From Chrysogorgia sp. JL179-B06 (lineage: Eukaryota > Cnidaria > Anthozoa > Scleralcyonacea > Chrysogorgiidae): 64,000 nucleotides of DNA. The translations under genes were made by a program, and so were the position numbers. The DNA is taken from positions 300,122 through 364,121 of the forward strand of contig JAYKKM010000470.1 in the NCBI GenBank assembly GCA_035772405.1, given 5' to 3'. Each line of letters starts with the position of its first letter. Position 1 is the first letter of the stretch. Below the pieces are notes generated by a model, which ran no database searches, was not told the DNA's origin, and saw only the letters and a list, made by a program, of their open reading frames with translations. Positions 17,788 to 27,266 of the stretch are shown piece after piece.

Positions 17788-18087
17788 ATGACTGACAGTG
17801 AGTCCGTACCTATTATAACGTCGACAACAAGGGTTAAAGACCCTAAGAGAGTAGAGGCAGGCAAACGCTTGGCTGCTATATCAAAAGCAGCCAAAGAGAG
17901 GAAGATGAGAGAGAGAGTGATAAGTGAGGACGACAGTTTTAACTATGGATACATCATAGGTACTATAGGAGTGGTAATAGCCGCTGGTTCGCTGTACTAC
18001 GCGATTAGTCAAGACAAACAAATAGTGACCGAAGAGCCTAAGACCGTCGTTATAAAACCACCACGTAAACTCGACAGCTTCGATTAA
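17788..18087 (+). CDS. Polinton 99-aa single-pass membrane protein
   Basis: An intact frame. Residues 1-48 are basic and charged, with RVKDPKRVEAGKRLAAISK, a type of segment seen in small conserved Polinton proteins. Residues about 54-74 are one transmembrane helix (YIIGTIGVVIAAGSLYYAI), followed by a short polar tail. Start ATG preceded by CGTATAGTATAG. It is followed closely by another small membrane protein. A virion membrane or entry-related role is only a guess. Confidence 0.7.
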   Translation: MTDSESVPIITSTTRVKDPKRVEAGKRLAAISKAAKERKMRERVISEDDSFNYGYIIGTIGVVIAAGSLYYAISQDKQIVTEEPKTVVIKPPRKLDSFD

Positions 18088-18104
18088 AACATGTCGTATA
18101 ATAT

Positions 18105-18338
18105 ATGGCATCAATAGATAGGAAAGAACTGATGAACGAGCTATACGACGCAGCCCTTGTGACTGCTGGAGCTGTAGCTGTGTCCATGGCATCAAAGAAA
18201 GTACTAAAAGAACCGTTAGGCACCCCTGAATCAGTGAAGGGCACCCTCAAGTTAGCAACTGCTGTAGGTGTCTCAACGCTACTCGTTAAGTGGGCGCAGA
18301 GCAAGAAATACTTACCTATTGACCCGTTCTCAAAATAA
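18105..18338 (+). CDS. Polinton 77-aa hydrophobic protein
   Basis: An intact frame with two moderately hydrophobic alanine/valine-rich helices (about 15-32 and 48-63) and a conserved-looking end (YLPIDPFSK). It starts 17 bp after the previous stop, directly after GTCGTATAATAT. Similar tiny membrane proteins recur in animal Polintons; the function is not known. Confidence 0.7.
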   Translation: MASIDRKELMNELYDAALVTAGAVAVSMASKKVLKEPLGTPESVKGTLKLATAVGVSTLLVKWAQSKKYLPIDPFSK

Positions 18339-18354
18339 TCTAACGTAATACATA

Positions 18355-18762
18355 ATGGCTAGTGTGATAGCTGGTGGCTTGTTCAACGCTATAGCATTCG
18401 CAGGAGCTGGATTCATATTCAGCAAGCTAAACCACACCGGCTACGAGACAGAGATGAAGAGACACAACAAAGCATTGGAGAGTCTTGCTAGAGCTAAAGA
18501 GTCGTTCTAGATTCGTCAGAGAGACAAAATTCAGGAGTTAAGACAACAACTGTCAGACGCCAACGCAGATATAAACGACACGAACCACGCTCTAGACCAA
18601 CTAAGACAAGTACTGACGATACAGTATGATGGGAAGACATTTAGTAAAGAGCCTGAGTTGTCAGACTATTACAAACCTTCAGACGAGATGAAAGAATACC
18701 AAACGGTATTCGTTGGAGTTGTTGGAATACCATTAGGTTACTTAATATACAGAGTAGTATAA
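18355..18762 (+). pseudogene. Coiled-coil membrane protein with premature stop
   Basis: A 135-codon frame interrupted by TAG at 18508-18510 (codon 52) but otherwise open in the same frame to the TAA at 18760-18762. The first part has a hydrophobic, glycine/alanine-rich N-terminus (MASVIAGGLFNAIAFAGAGF). The middle is a charged coiled coil (DKIQELRQQLSDAN). The end has LSDYYKPSDEM and then a membrane helix (VFVGVVGIPLGYLIY). The design matches a small coiled-coil protein widespread in cnidarian Polintons. A single TGG-to-TAG change would explain the stop. The start is preceded by CGTAATACATA. Confidence 0.8.
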
Positions 18763-18932
18763 TGAGTACTACTCTGAAGGAGATGGCTATGGAATTTAAC
18801 AAAAAGCGTGACTTGACACTCCAAACTAGTCAGATAGAAGAGTTAGAACAATTACTATCAGACGCTATAAAACAGGTCGCAATAATAAAGTGTGAGTGGG
18901 AGACACTCAACCACAAAGTTACTACACTATAG
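18762..18932 (+). CDS. 56-aa hypothetical Polinton protein
   Basis: Starts within the previous stop (TAATG), after GAGTAGTATA. A short helical, probably coiled-coil protein with heptad-like QIEELEQLLSDAIKQVAIIK. No family recognised. The overlap with the coiled-coil membrane gene implies coupled translation and perhaps a partner role. Confidence 0.55.
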   Translation: MSTTLKEMAMEFNKKRDLTLQTSQIEELEQLLSDAIKQVAIIKCEWETLNHKVTTL

Positions 18933-18962
18933 TCTAAAGATATATATAGTATATTAACTTAG

Positions 18963-19595
18963 ATGGTCGACGAACGTACAATGAGAATGTTCCACGCTGG
19001 GTATACGTTGGACGAGATTGAGACGTTAGGAAAGTGGAGTGGTACTACGTTAGGGTACACACTGGACGAGATCAAGAGTGGAAGTAGGAACGTGACACCA
19101 AAAAAGTGGTACGACACCACATACTGTTACGAGTGTAGAAACCACAGAACCCAAATAGAAGATGGTGTATTTAGTTGTAACAGGTGTGGAGAGACTACCT
19201 ATTGGTGTGTGAGGAACTTTGTACATAACATTTGGATGCATAAAAAATCGGCTCATCGTTACAGTAAGTGGTTAACGAAAATGTTGACTAGTAAAAGACT
19301 AGTTAACGATAGTGACATACCAATAGTGGTCAGTGATTTTATAGAGATAGTATGGTCTCTTAAAAGAAACAAGTTGATTGCCAAGAACATATCAAAATAT
19401 ATATTCTATATCATAAGAATATGCTCTAGAAGAGGTATAGAGTTGAGAGGTAGTCTTAACGACCTCAAACCTGGTAAGGTCAAGGCACGATTCGAGCATA
19501 ACCTGTATAGTGTAGTATACGAGGATCTATGTTGGGATGGAAGAGGAGATCCACACTACAACGAGTGGACAAATAAAATATATGGTAATATATAA
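18963..19595 (+). CDS. Zinc-ribbon protein, possible VLTF3-like late transcription factor
   Basis: 210 aa, intact. Residues 55-75 form a zinc ribbon (Cys55, Cys58, Cys72, Cys75: YCYECRN...FSCNRCGET). From about 97 to 165 an all-helical segment (HRYSKWLTKML...IPIVVSDFIEIVWSLKRN...ISKYIFYIIRICSRRG) resembles the order of elements in poxvirus/NCLDV late transcription factor 3, which occurs in some virophages and Polinton-like viruses. The GYTLDEI motif is duplicated at residues 13 and 31. If correct, the protein would recognise the element's own promoters. The match is by pattern only; a generic zinc-ribbon DNA-binding protein is the alternative. Upstream: ATATAGTATATTAACTTAG. Confidence 0.6.
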   Translation: MVDERTMRMFHAGYTLDEIETLGKWSGTTLGYTLDEIKSGSRNVTPKKWYDTTYCYECRNHRTQIEDGVFSCNRCGETTYWCVRNFVHNIWMHKKSAHRYSKWLTKMLTSKRLVNDSDIPIVVSDFIEIVWSLKRNKLIAKNISKYIFYIIRICSRRGIELRGSLNDLKPGKVKARFEHNLYSVVYEDLCWDGRGDPHYNEWTNKIYGNI

Positions 19596-19774
19596 TGGCA
19601 AGACCAAAAATTTACCAAACCAAAGAAGAAGCTTTGATAGCATCCAGAGCTCAAACCAAAGAGTGGATGAGAACTCATAAGTGGGTGTGTGAGACGTGCG
19701 ATCGGTCATACCACGTGACCTCTAAGTATAAACACATCAAGACTAGAAAACATTTGAGAAACCTAAGCGGCTAG
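19595..19774 (+). CDS. 59-aa C2H2-like zinc-finger protein
   Basis: Starts inside the previous stop (TAATG), after GGTAATATATA. It is basic, with WVCETCDRSYHVTSKYKH followed by IKTRKH, a single C2H2/U1-like finger (C-x2-C-x11-H-x5-H). Similar one-finger miniproteins sit next to PolB in other animal Polintons. Its TAG stop (19772-19774) overlaps the stop of the convergent PolB gene within one CTAG. Confidence 0.65.
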   Translation: MARPKIYQTKEEALIASRAQTKEWMRTHKWVCETCDRSYHVTSKYKHIKTRKHLRNLSG

Positions 19775-22700
19775 TTCTGGACTATTTTGTAATGTCCATA
19801 CGCATAGCTAGACACACCGTCTGGTAGTATGAATCGCTTGTCGTCAAAGCAGCTCAACGATATCTTATTTATTTCGTAGCTTCCTAGTCTGTGGCTCTTG
19901 CTCCGAATAGTTTTAATTATGTGAGACATTTGCTCACCATTTGTCAGGACACTTTTATAGTTGTCATGTCTTATATTATTTCTAATGGTACTCTTCTTGA
20001 TACCTTTAGCAGTCTTCCCACCTTTTCCGTCCTCCTTCACGTAGCTATACATTTTCGACCTTAAACCAACGAACTCAACAATTGGGACTCCTAATGTCTC
20101 ATCCTTCATTTTACCAATAACCTTCTTGTTAGTTAGGTCGAAGTAGGGAGATGACTTGTCATACCCACTAAAGTCAAACACTTATTTGTTAGCGTACATG
20201 TCTTTGTACACATCCTCCGTATCAATCTCATACATTAGACTGTCCGTATCTGTGAATAGTAGTTTGGCTTTGTTGCCATACTCCTTTTTGATATTATTGT
20301 AGTGGAAGTCGTACATCAATGTCTTCGATAGGTCTAGAATACACATACCCACGTATGCTGGTCTATTTAGAGTTAGTGTCTCTTTGATCTTGTGAACTGC
20401 TACCAAGTTATTGTCGAATATCTTACTGCTTACAAAGGTTGGTTTTGACGTTAGTTTCTTCAGTTTTTCCTTGTCTGTTACTAACTCCACGTTCACACGT
20501 TTTCGTAGGTTCTCCATAGTCTTTCCAAACACACTATTATTCATGAGCTTGAAGAAATCCTTCTCAAAGTCATTCTTTGCTTGGGTTCTCTTAACTGTGT
20601 TAAAGTCGATATATTGCTTGAGCCATGGTGACTGATCGAACTGAAGTACTCTATGTATCTTCTTAACCTTCATTCCCAAACTTTTGTATAACTGTAGGTT
20701 TCTATAATGAACAACATACTTACTCTTACCGTTTAGGTTAGGTACAAGTTTTGCAACCTCTCCAACAGATATCTTAAACTTGTTTTGGATTGTCTTCCAA
20801 TATTTTGACAACATATCACTACTCACTTTCATCCTCTCAGGGGCTAAAGGATAGTCGTTGTGAAGATCGTGCAACTCCTCTGGATACTCTAGATCAACCT
20901 CAAGTATCAACCCCTTGTATGACTCGTTGCTATATTTGTCTAAATTGTTGATGTCAAAACCCTCGACCCACTCAAACCCACCAGTCGGTAGATACTGACA
21001 CATAGCCCAACCGTAAAGGTTATTCGCATCTAGGTATACGATGTGTTTCGATGGTTTACTACTATCATATCCCTTCATGTATTTGTTATTAGCTTCTCCG
21101 TGTCTATGTATGCAGGAGACACCACCCCGCATTCCTTTCTCGATAAACTGAAACATGTCAATGTTAGTCATCAACTTTAGTTCCACTCCTGTCATCTTTA
21201 GAGCAGCGTCCCACGATAGTCCAGGTGACGTGAAGTAATGACAAGGATCTAATTGGTAGTACTGCTTACACGTTCTTCTAAAGTTCTCGAACACGTCAGC
21301 TAGTAGTAACACGTCAGACTTTAGGTATAGATCGTGGTACCCACCCATACTCTCGACACCCATTGTATTCCACACTTCTTTAGCGTGCTTGTAGTCTGTG
21401 TCTGACACATGCTCGTCGTTTAGGATGCTGTAGAAACTCTCCTTTGGTGGCAACTCAAGTTCGTTAAACTTATCGAAACTATCCATATAGTCATACGGGT
21501 ACACACCTTTTCGAGACACCAACTCTAGCTCCTCACCTTGAAACAGTTCAGACGTGTACTTGAGACAGTCCTTTGGTAGGTTGTTCACTAGGTTGGCTAG
21601 ACTAGAGCTCATGAACTGGAAACTATCTAAAAACACTAGATGTTTACCTAACATGAATGCCATATATTTCTCCATATTATTTGGTATGACGTTGATTTTC
21701 TGACCTATCTTACCTATCTCTTGCATTATGAAGTGGCTATCGTATCCTCTTAGATTGTGAAATATGACAGGTATCTTATCAGTCAGTCTGTAGTTCCTAT
21801 TACATAACTGATGTGCTGAACCTCTATATTTACCAGTGACGTGACAATGATCTCTAACTCTCACGTCTTTACGTTTATATTTCCTATCACAAATATGACA
21901 TTTAGTCGCTTCCTTGAAGTTAGCCTTATCAGCTATGGTCATCACCATGTCCTTATTAAAATGCTCCTTTCTAACTTTCTTGCAGTATTTAACCTCCTCT
22001 AACATCTTTTTCATGAACTTCTTAACCGCTTTCGGACCTCGAAACATCTCTACTGGTTTACTATATTTATCATCGTAACAGCACACTACTTTGTACCCAT
22101 ACCCACAGTCCGTGTGTCTTTGGTACTCACTAGTGTACGATCCTGTGAGTGGTGTCAGGTTGTCGACCTTCTCTGTGATAGCCTCAAAGTCTGCATATAT
22201 TACAAATGGTACCTCTAATTGTTTGTGGTAATTTTCGTACTCAACAGTACTATCTTCTTCGACTGGCATCTTGATCGCTTGCTTACCGTTTACCACCATA
22301 CAAACCTCCTTATGATTCTCTAGAATCTCATTGGTAGTAAAACAGTGAAGACAGTACCTACAGAAATTCTTGCGACACTTGTGATTAGACTGACCGCACA
22401 TAAACCTACCAAAGTCTTTGATGTACACGTAGTGTCGTTTAACACCATTCGTTATTAGCAGCAGGTCCATATGATCCTCGAATTTCTCCTCAGAAACGTA
22501 GATAGGGAATGGCTGCTTGTCCTCGTACCCAAACACGCTGATGCTAATACCGTTCTGCCTCTCAATCTTGTTATACTGTCTCGTATCCACTGGAAATCTC
22601 ACTCCGTCATAATTGACAGAACCTACGTTCTTCTTGTGCTTCGACACTCTCTGTGGATCCTTTCCCACAGGACATTTGTGCAACACATGGCACCACATAA

Positions 22701-23895
22701 AACACTTGTCATCGTTGTTCTTTATATTAATCAAACCTTTCGACGCGTTCCTCAACTCTTCCGGTAGCTCAATATAACTCGATCCTTTAAGAGGCTTATA
22801 CACTACCACATTAATATAGTGGTCAATAATACTGTCTACAACCCACCCAGACCCTTCTGACAACCACACAGCTATACGATTTACTATCTCCTCACTAGCT
22901 TGATTCGTAGTCCCACTAATATCAACACTACTAGTCACTGTTTTGACTACACTATTGAAGAACGCTGTTTTAAACACAGACTCTCCATCACCAATTTGTT
23001 TCTCTAGAGTCACTCTCAATGTCTCGGAAAACTTTAAACCTTTCAGTCTCTCTAACTCTTTCTGTAAAGTTGAGCCCACTACTCCTCTAGTCTTGACTAG
23101 TTGTTTTAGTGGATCCTTGTTGTCGATCACCTCAACACTATACGACTTGGTATACCCTTTGAGAGCAACTCTCCTTTGTATTACAGTAGGACGTTTCATC
23201 TTAGCAATAAGGTTAGTGATTCTCTCATACTCTTTGTCTGAGACCTCCTGACTTAATTGTGACCTCCTCTTGTATCGTATAAGATCACGTCTAGCCTTTC
23301 TGACCTCCCTAACTCTGGTGACTCTATTAATAACGTTCTCTCTAGATACCCTTCTAATAAGGTCCATCCACTTATACCCTAATGCTTTAGCATCAGCTAG
23401 ATAACCAGACATCCTCTCTAGAAAACTCATCTTAATATTCGGTATAACTAAGTTACCAGAACCTATACCAGGACCACGTGCACCACCACTAGATAGTGTA
23501 CCACTACGAGCGACATTACCATCCATAATAGAGTTACGTTTACTCTCAGACATTTTTACACGAGTCGTTTTATTATTTAATATAGCTAAGTCCTTAGACC
23601 TTTTCGAACCACGAGCCCCACTCGACTCATGACTTGAAATAAAGTTCATATCATGACCACTCACAATATTGTTTGACACAGTCTTGTTACGAGCGACATC
23701 CTCACCCGCAGCAGCCCCACGTCTAGACACCTCACTCTGTAGCCCACTAGCTGACACATGTCTCACAGATTTCAAACCATGCGACACATCGTCTGTTAGT
23801 AGTCTCGAAAGTGGGGCTAACGGCGAACTTTTTCCATTTGAATGTCTCAACTTCTCTGGAGAACCAAGCGCTTTTCCCGTTTTTGGATTCAACAT
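19771..23895 (-). pseudogene. POLB: Protein-primed DNA polymerase B with one in-frame stop
   Basis: Replicates the element by protein priming. From the ATG at 23895, codons 1-1237 are open to TAA at 20182-20184, then the same frame continues 136 codons to 19771. Seen: basic N-terminal region (to about 250); zinc-finger-like CRYCLHCFTTNEILENHKEVC near 520; Exo I YADFEA (~568); endonuclease VII-like CHICDRKY...DHCHVTGKYRG (~665-693); Exo II FHNLRGYDSHF (~715); Exo III region YLKSDVLLLADVF (~860); Pol A YLDANNLYGW (~955); Pol B NNSVFGKTMENL (~1122); Pol C FTDTDSLMY (~1215). The thumb (KMKDETLGVPIVEFVGLRSK) is beyond the stop. One point mutation therefore removes the thumb. Total length ~1374 codons is normal. 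The start lies in the terminal palindrome. Confidence 0.95.
20182..20184 (-). other. In-frame TAA interrupting PolB
   Basis: AAA TAA GTG on the coding strand, with homology continuing directly in the same frame on both sides. A nonsense mutation is most likely; readthrough is possible but unsupported. Confidence 0.85.
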
Positions 23896-24015
23896 ATTTG
23901 CTTGAGAGATATATGCGGAATCCAAAAACGGTAAAAGTGCTGCGTTCTACAGAGAAAAAAGTTGAGACATGAAAAAATGGAAAAATGCGCCGGTAGCCCC
24001 ACTTTCTATACTACT
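23798..24015. repeat. Right terminus: 218-bp imperfect palindrome
   Basis: The arms are about 95 bp each: inner 23798-23890, starting AGTAGTCTCGAAAGTGGGGC, and outer 23918-24015, ending CCCCACTTTCTATACTACT. Shared blocks include GTCTCAACTT and CGTTTTTGGATTC in matching order. The loop is about 27 bp. The probable PolB start codon (23895) lies at the loop edge, so the inner arm is also coding sequence. Confidence 0.88.
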
Positions 24016-24021
24016 GTTGGC
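24016..24021. repeat. Right target-site duplication of the Polinton
   Basis: GTTGGC, identical to 7237-7242. Six base pairs is the size made by Polinton integrase. Confidence 0.95.
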
Positions 24022-24329
24022 AGAAGATAACAAGCTCGTAAATTTTAATTGGCGACAAAAGGTAAACCGTTTTCCCTTTTTTGATCAATTGATGCTGTTT
24101 AATAGTAGTCAGTTACAAAGATAATTTTGTAAATATGTCCGAGTTTTATTCAGGCTTTCATTTGATGTATAGCATGATAACATGATTTGCTAGAGCCAGT
24201 AGTTCATAAGATATCGTCGTCGGAATATCTAATATATTTATCATAGTTTGTGAACCCAATCCGAGCGTCGCTTTCGCTTTTTCTATAGCAATCAGTCCCA
24301 ATATATTTTAGTGTAGGTATGATTGTCAG
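24022..24329. other. Flank between the Polinton and the right foldback arm
   Basis: About 300 bp of AT-rich DNA without a gene, interpreted as part of the loop of the older foldback element into which the Polinton inserted. Confidence 0.45.
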
Positions 24330-24699
24330 AGGCTGTTAAAATACTGGTATCAATGGCCTAACAAATTAAAGTTATTACAAATATAAACACATAATTCATA
24401 TAATTATGTACGGTACAATGTTACAAACATTAATTTTAACTCAAAAGTTGTATATCCTGCAGATTATCAATTGCCTTAATTGCTAAAACATGTATGTATG
24501 AATAGATTCATTGAGATAATATTAGTGCTTTAGATATGATGTGAAAATGCCTTCACAGAATTTCTAATCACAAGAGGTACCTGCAATCCTAGGGTTTCTA
24601 ATTAACAAATCAGTTTCAAGTTCTGAGTTAGGAAGATCAGTTTCGCTGCTCTGCATTGAGACCGGTCCTCTTAGAGAAATCAATACCCTAACAACAAAA

Positions 24700-24838
24700 G
24701 TCTATAGGCCTGCCTATATATGCATGTCTATAGGCAACCTATAGGATCCTATAGGAAAGCTATAGACTTCTATAGGCAATTGGAACATTTTCTATAGGCA
24801 ACCTACAGAGAAACCTATTAGCCTATAGAAACCTATAA
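24700..24838. repeat. Cluster of CTATAGG words
   Basis: Nine or so CTATAG/CCTATAGG words in both orientations, partly palindromic, within the right foldback arm and not obviously present in the left arm. Confidence 0.65.
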
Positions 24839-24915
24839 CTCAATTTGAATTAGCCTGCGTATACAGTTGTTATTCATTGCCTTAATTTGAATGGACCCTA
24901 TACAGTTGCACTATA

Positions 24916-25644
24916 CAGTAGAACCTGAGTTTTTATGACCCTATGTTTTACGACCACCTGCCATTTACGACCACTTGCTGGCACGAACGATTTGTAGTTA
25001 AAATATATATACCTGCAATTAGCGACCACCTGCCAAACGCGACCACTTTTTAGCGTTTAACCTGTCATGAGCGACTTTTTCACAAGATAAGCGTTTGCTT
25101 TTGCACGTAAACATACAAGAATTTTGACAGCACGCGAATACAGGAAATAGGTCTCATCAGCAACCGCTTTTCATCGTCCCAAACGCGAAATATGTTACAA
25201 TCAACAAGCAAGAATTTTGACCATGTGCGAATACAGGCAACAAGAAGAGGCACTTGTTGCTTTTTTAGTATTGTTTTGCTTACTTTCATGATAAGCGACT
25301 GCATTTTGATAGTTTTGTTAAACTTTGTAGTGTGAGATTCCAAATAACTTTGCTAATACAACATAATGCTTAACATAACTTACGTATGTTGTAGACCATT
25401 AAACGATCTAACGCTTGGAAATGTTCGAAAACCTACTGTGCATACAAAATTAAATATATATATACAGTATTGTTGCTCCTTACTCTTTAGTCTGTTTGTT
25501 AGATCAAATTGCTGTAAATAAAATATTTTCGATATCAAATGTGAAGTACGTATATGCATTGTGTACGTGTGCCATTCCACCTGTCGTTTACGACCACTTT
25601 TGCTTGGCAATTTTAGGGGTGGTCATCAAACTCCGGTTCTACTG
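24916..25644. mobile_element. Tigger/pogo-type MITE (729 bp)
   Basis: Terminal inverted repeats CAGTAGAACC (24916) and GGTTCTACTG (25635-25644), flanked by TA duplications (24914-24915 and 25645-25646). The CAGTAGAACCT terminus is typical of Tigger/pogo elements. Subterminal GACCACC/GTGGTC words repeat inside. No transposase frame is present. It splits the right foldback arm cleanly. Confidence 0.85.
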
Positions 25645-25694
25645 TATATGCACCCCTATGAAAAAGATGCACTTTCTTCCTTCAACAGCCAATA

Positions 25695-27200
25695 GTGTCT
25701 ATTTATACTTACTATAACCATTAATGTATTTATATTATTTATTTTGATGTCCTATGAAACAATTAAATTCAGACAACACAAAGCTCTCAGAGATATTATC
25801 CACTGAGAGTATGTTCAGTTTGGCAAATGAATGGGCTATTATCTAATTCAAGTACAACTAAAAGTAAGAATTAAAATATTGCAAGCAACTACGTATAGCT
25901 ATACAAGGGCGAGGGTTGTTGCGTATACGTATTTCTAGTAATAATAATAATGCCTAATGCAGATTGCAGATCCACTGTACCATATTTGCCATGTGACAAA
26001 GCATATATATGGCATTGTGTACTATAGTATCTACATTATATCACCATGCACATATATATTATAACCTATATTCAGGATGCCATGCCTAGTCTGCTTGTTG
26101 ACAATGATCTAGCTAACACAGTACTTAGTAGTGTCAACATACCCAATGTGAACATAATAATAAGCTGTATTTTGCATTGACAGATTGCGACATAATAAAT
26201 TGTGACCCACTAGGCCAGCTAAGTAACTGTAGGTCTAACATGTTCCATAATGGATGGAGTACTGTAAACACAGATTATATATGGAATAAATGGACGTCAA
26301 GATCATATCGTCAGAAACATAAAAAATTATAACCTTATTGCCAGTGACGGCCTCTAACCATTGAGTCATCGAGATTCAGATGGAGAGAGGTTACAATGAT
26401 GTACTGTTCTAATGATATATGTACTATATCAGGATCAGGGCGATCCTGATCTCGGATTGGATTTATTTGTTTATGATCAACCGTCCTCATGCGCGGCATC
26501 GGAAAATTTGGCCCTGGTAACTAGGTATATACAGAAGCTGATTGGTAGACCTCTGCATTTGAATTTGGTGCGTTAAATTTGGCGTAATTTAAATTTAAAT
26601 TGACGCCAGCGCGACAAACCGCTTACCGGAAGAAGCCGCCATTCGCCGACGGCCAAAGTTATATGCCATAAAAACCAGCCATTTCCTCCTCATAAAATCA
26701 TCGCATGCAGTAATGTTTGTTTTTATCAAACATTACTATGGACATTATCAGCTGATTTCATGCCGAAACTGTAGTGTTGAAGGACAAGATAACCAAAGAC
26801 AGGAACAAGTAAAAGGTAATACATTGTCACCGACTCACCGGTCTGTGTTGAGCAATTAATTTGCCTTTTCTGCATATTTTTTTTTTGTTAGGGTTAGGTT
26901 TAGGATTTTGGTGATATTTACCAGCATTTCGTTGAATTCTAAGAGACCATAGCGTCGTACAGCTACCGTACAAATATCCATTACCTTCAGTTCAGTGCGC
27001 CTTCACTTTATCGTTTAACTTTTTGACTTGACTCGCTAATTTTAATGTAATTTAAATAATTGTACACTGTATTGTGTATTTGCTCCAAGCTCCGAAATCT
27101 AATAGACACATTTTGAAATACTTAACAGAGAGATTTGGAAAAATTTGAAGGTGTGTAATGTTTTGAATGTTTAGAATTTTCAATTTACTGTTCTAGTGAT
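25695..27200. other. Non-coding DNA, unassigned
   Basis: AT-rich with no supported gene. The interval 26500-26760 is GC-richer and could be a promoter or 5' exon of a host gene, but I see no coding support. A short TTAGGGTTAGG-like stretch occurs near 26889-26905. Confidence 0.35.
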
Positions 27201-27207
27201 AATGCAA

Positions 27208-27266
27208 TAAACGCCGGTCGATATTAGCACCCTCGCCTTCGGCCGGCCCTTCGCGCTGGGCGAGGG
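27208..27266. repeat. GC-rich palindromic dispersed repeat, copy 2
   Basis: Inverted and shorter relative to 7032-7103: AAACGCCGGTCGATATTAGC, then CACCCTCGCC and a GCGCTGGGCGAGG end. Confidence 0.7.

Larger units (their letters stand above)
7243..24015. mobile_element. Polinton/Maverick element (16,773 bp)
   Basis: A self-synthesising DNA transposon/integrated virus-like element. The ends are inverted and share AGTAGTATAGAAAGTGGGGC (7243 inward; 24015 inward on the other strand). Both start AG, as is usual for Polintons, and are flanked by a perfect 6-bp duplication GTTGGC (7237-7242 and 24016-24021), the size expected for this group. The interior carries the hallmark set: protein-primed PolB, retrovirus-type integrase with chromodomain, packaging ATPase and a capsid-type protein. 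No cysteine protease was found. The length is within the usual 15-20 kb. Several core genes are broken, so this copy is no longer autonomous. Confidence 0.97.
24330..25690. repeat. Right arm of the foldback element enclosing the Polinton
   Basis: Reverse-complement of the left arm at 6303-6990, ending CTTTCTTCCTTCAACAGCC at 25690. It is interrupted by the MITE at 24916-25644; without that insertion the arm is about 630 bp. Confidence 0.7.

Noticed and set aside
23896..23925. TTG start extending PolB by ten codons
   Set aside because: Eukaryotic-type translation favours the ATG at 23895; the extension would run further into the hairpin loop.
26885..26910. Telomeric TTAGGG repeat
   Set aside because: Only one or two degenerate units; not a telomere tract.
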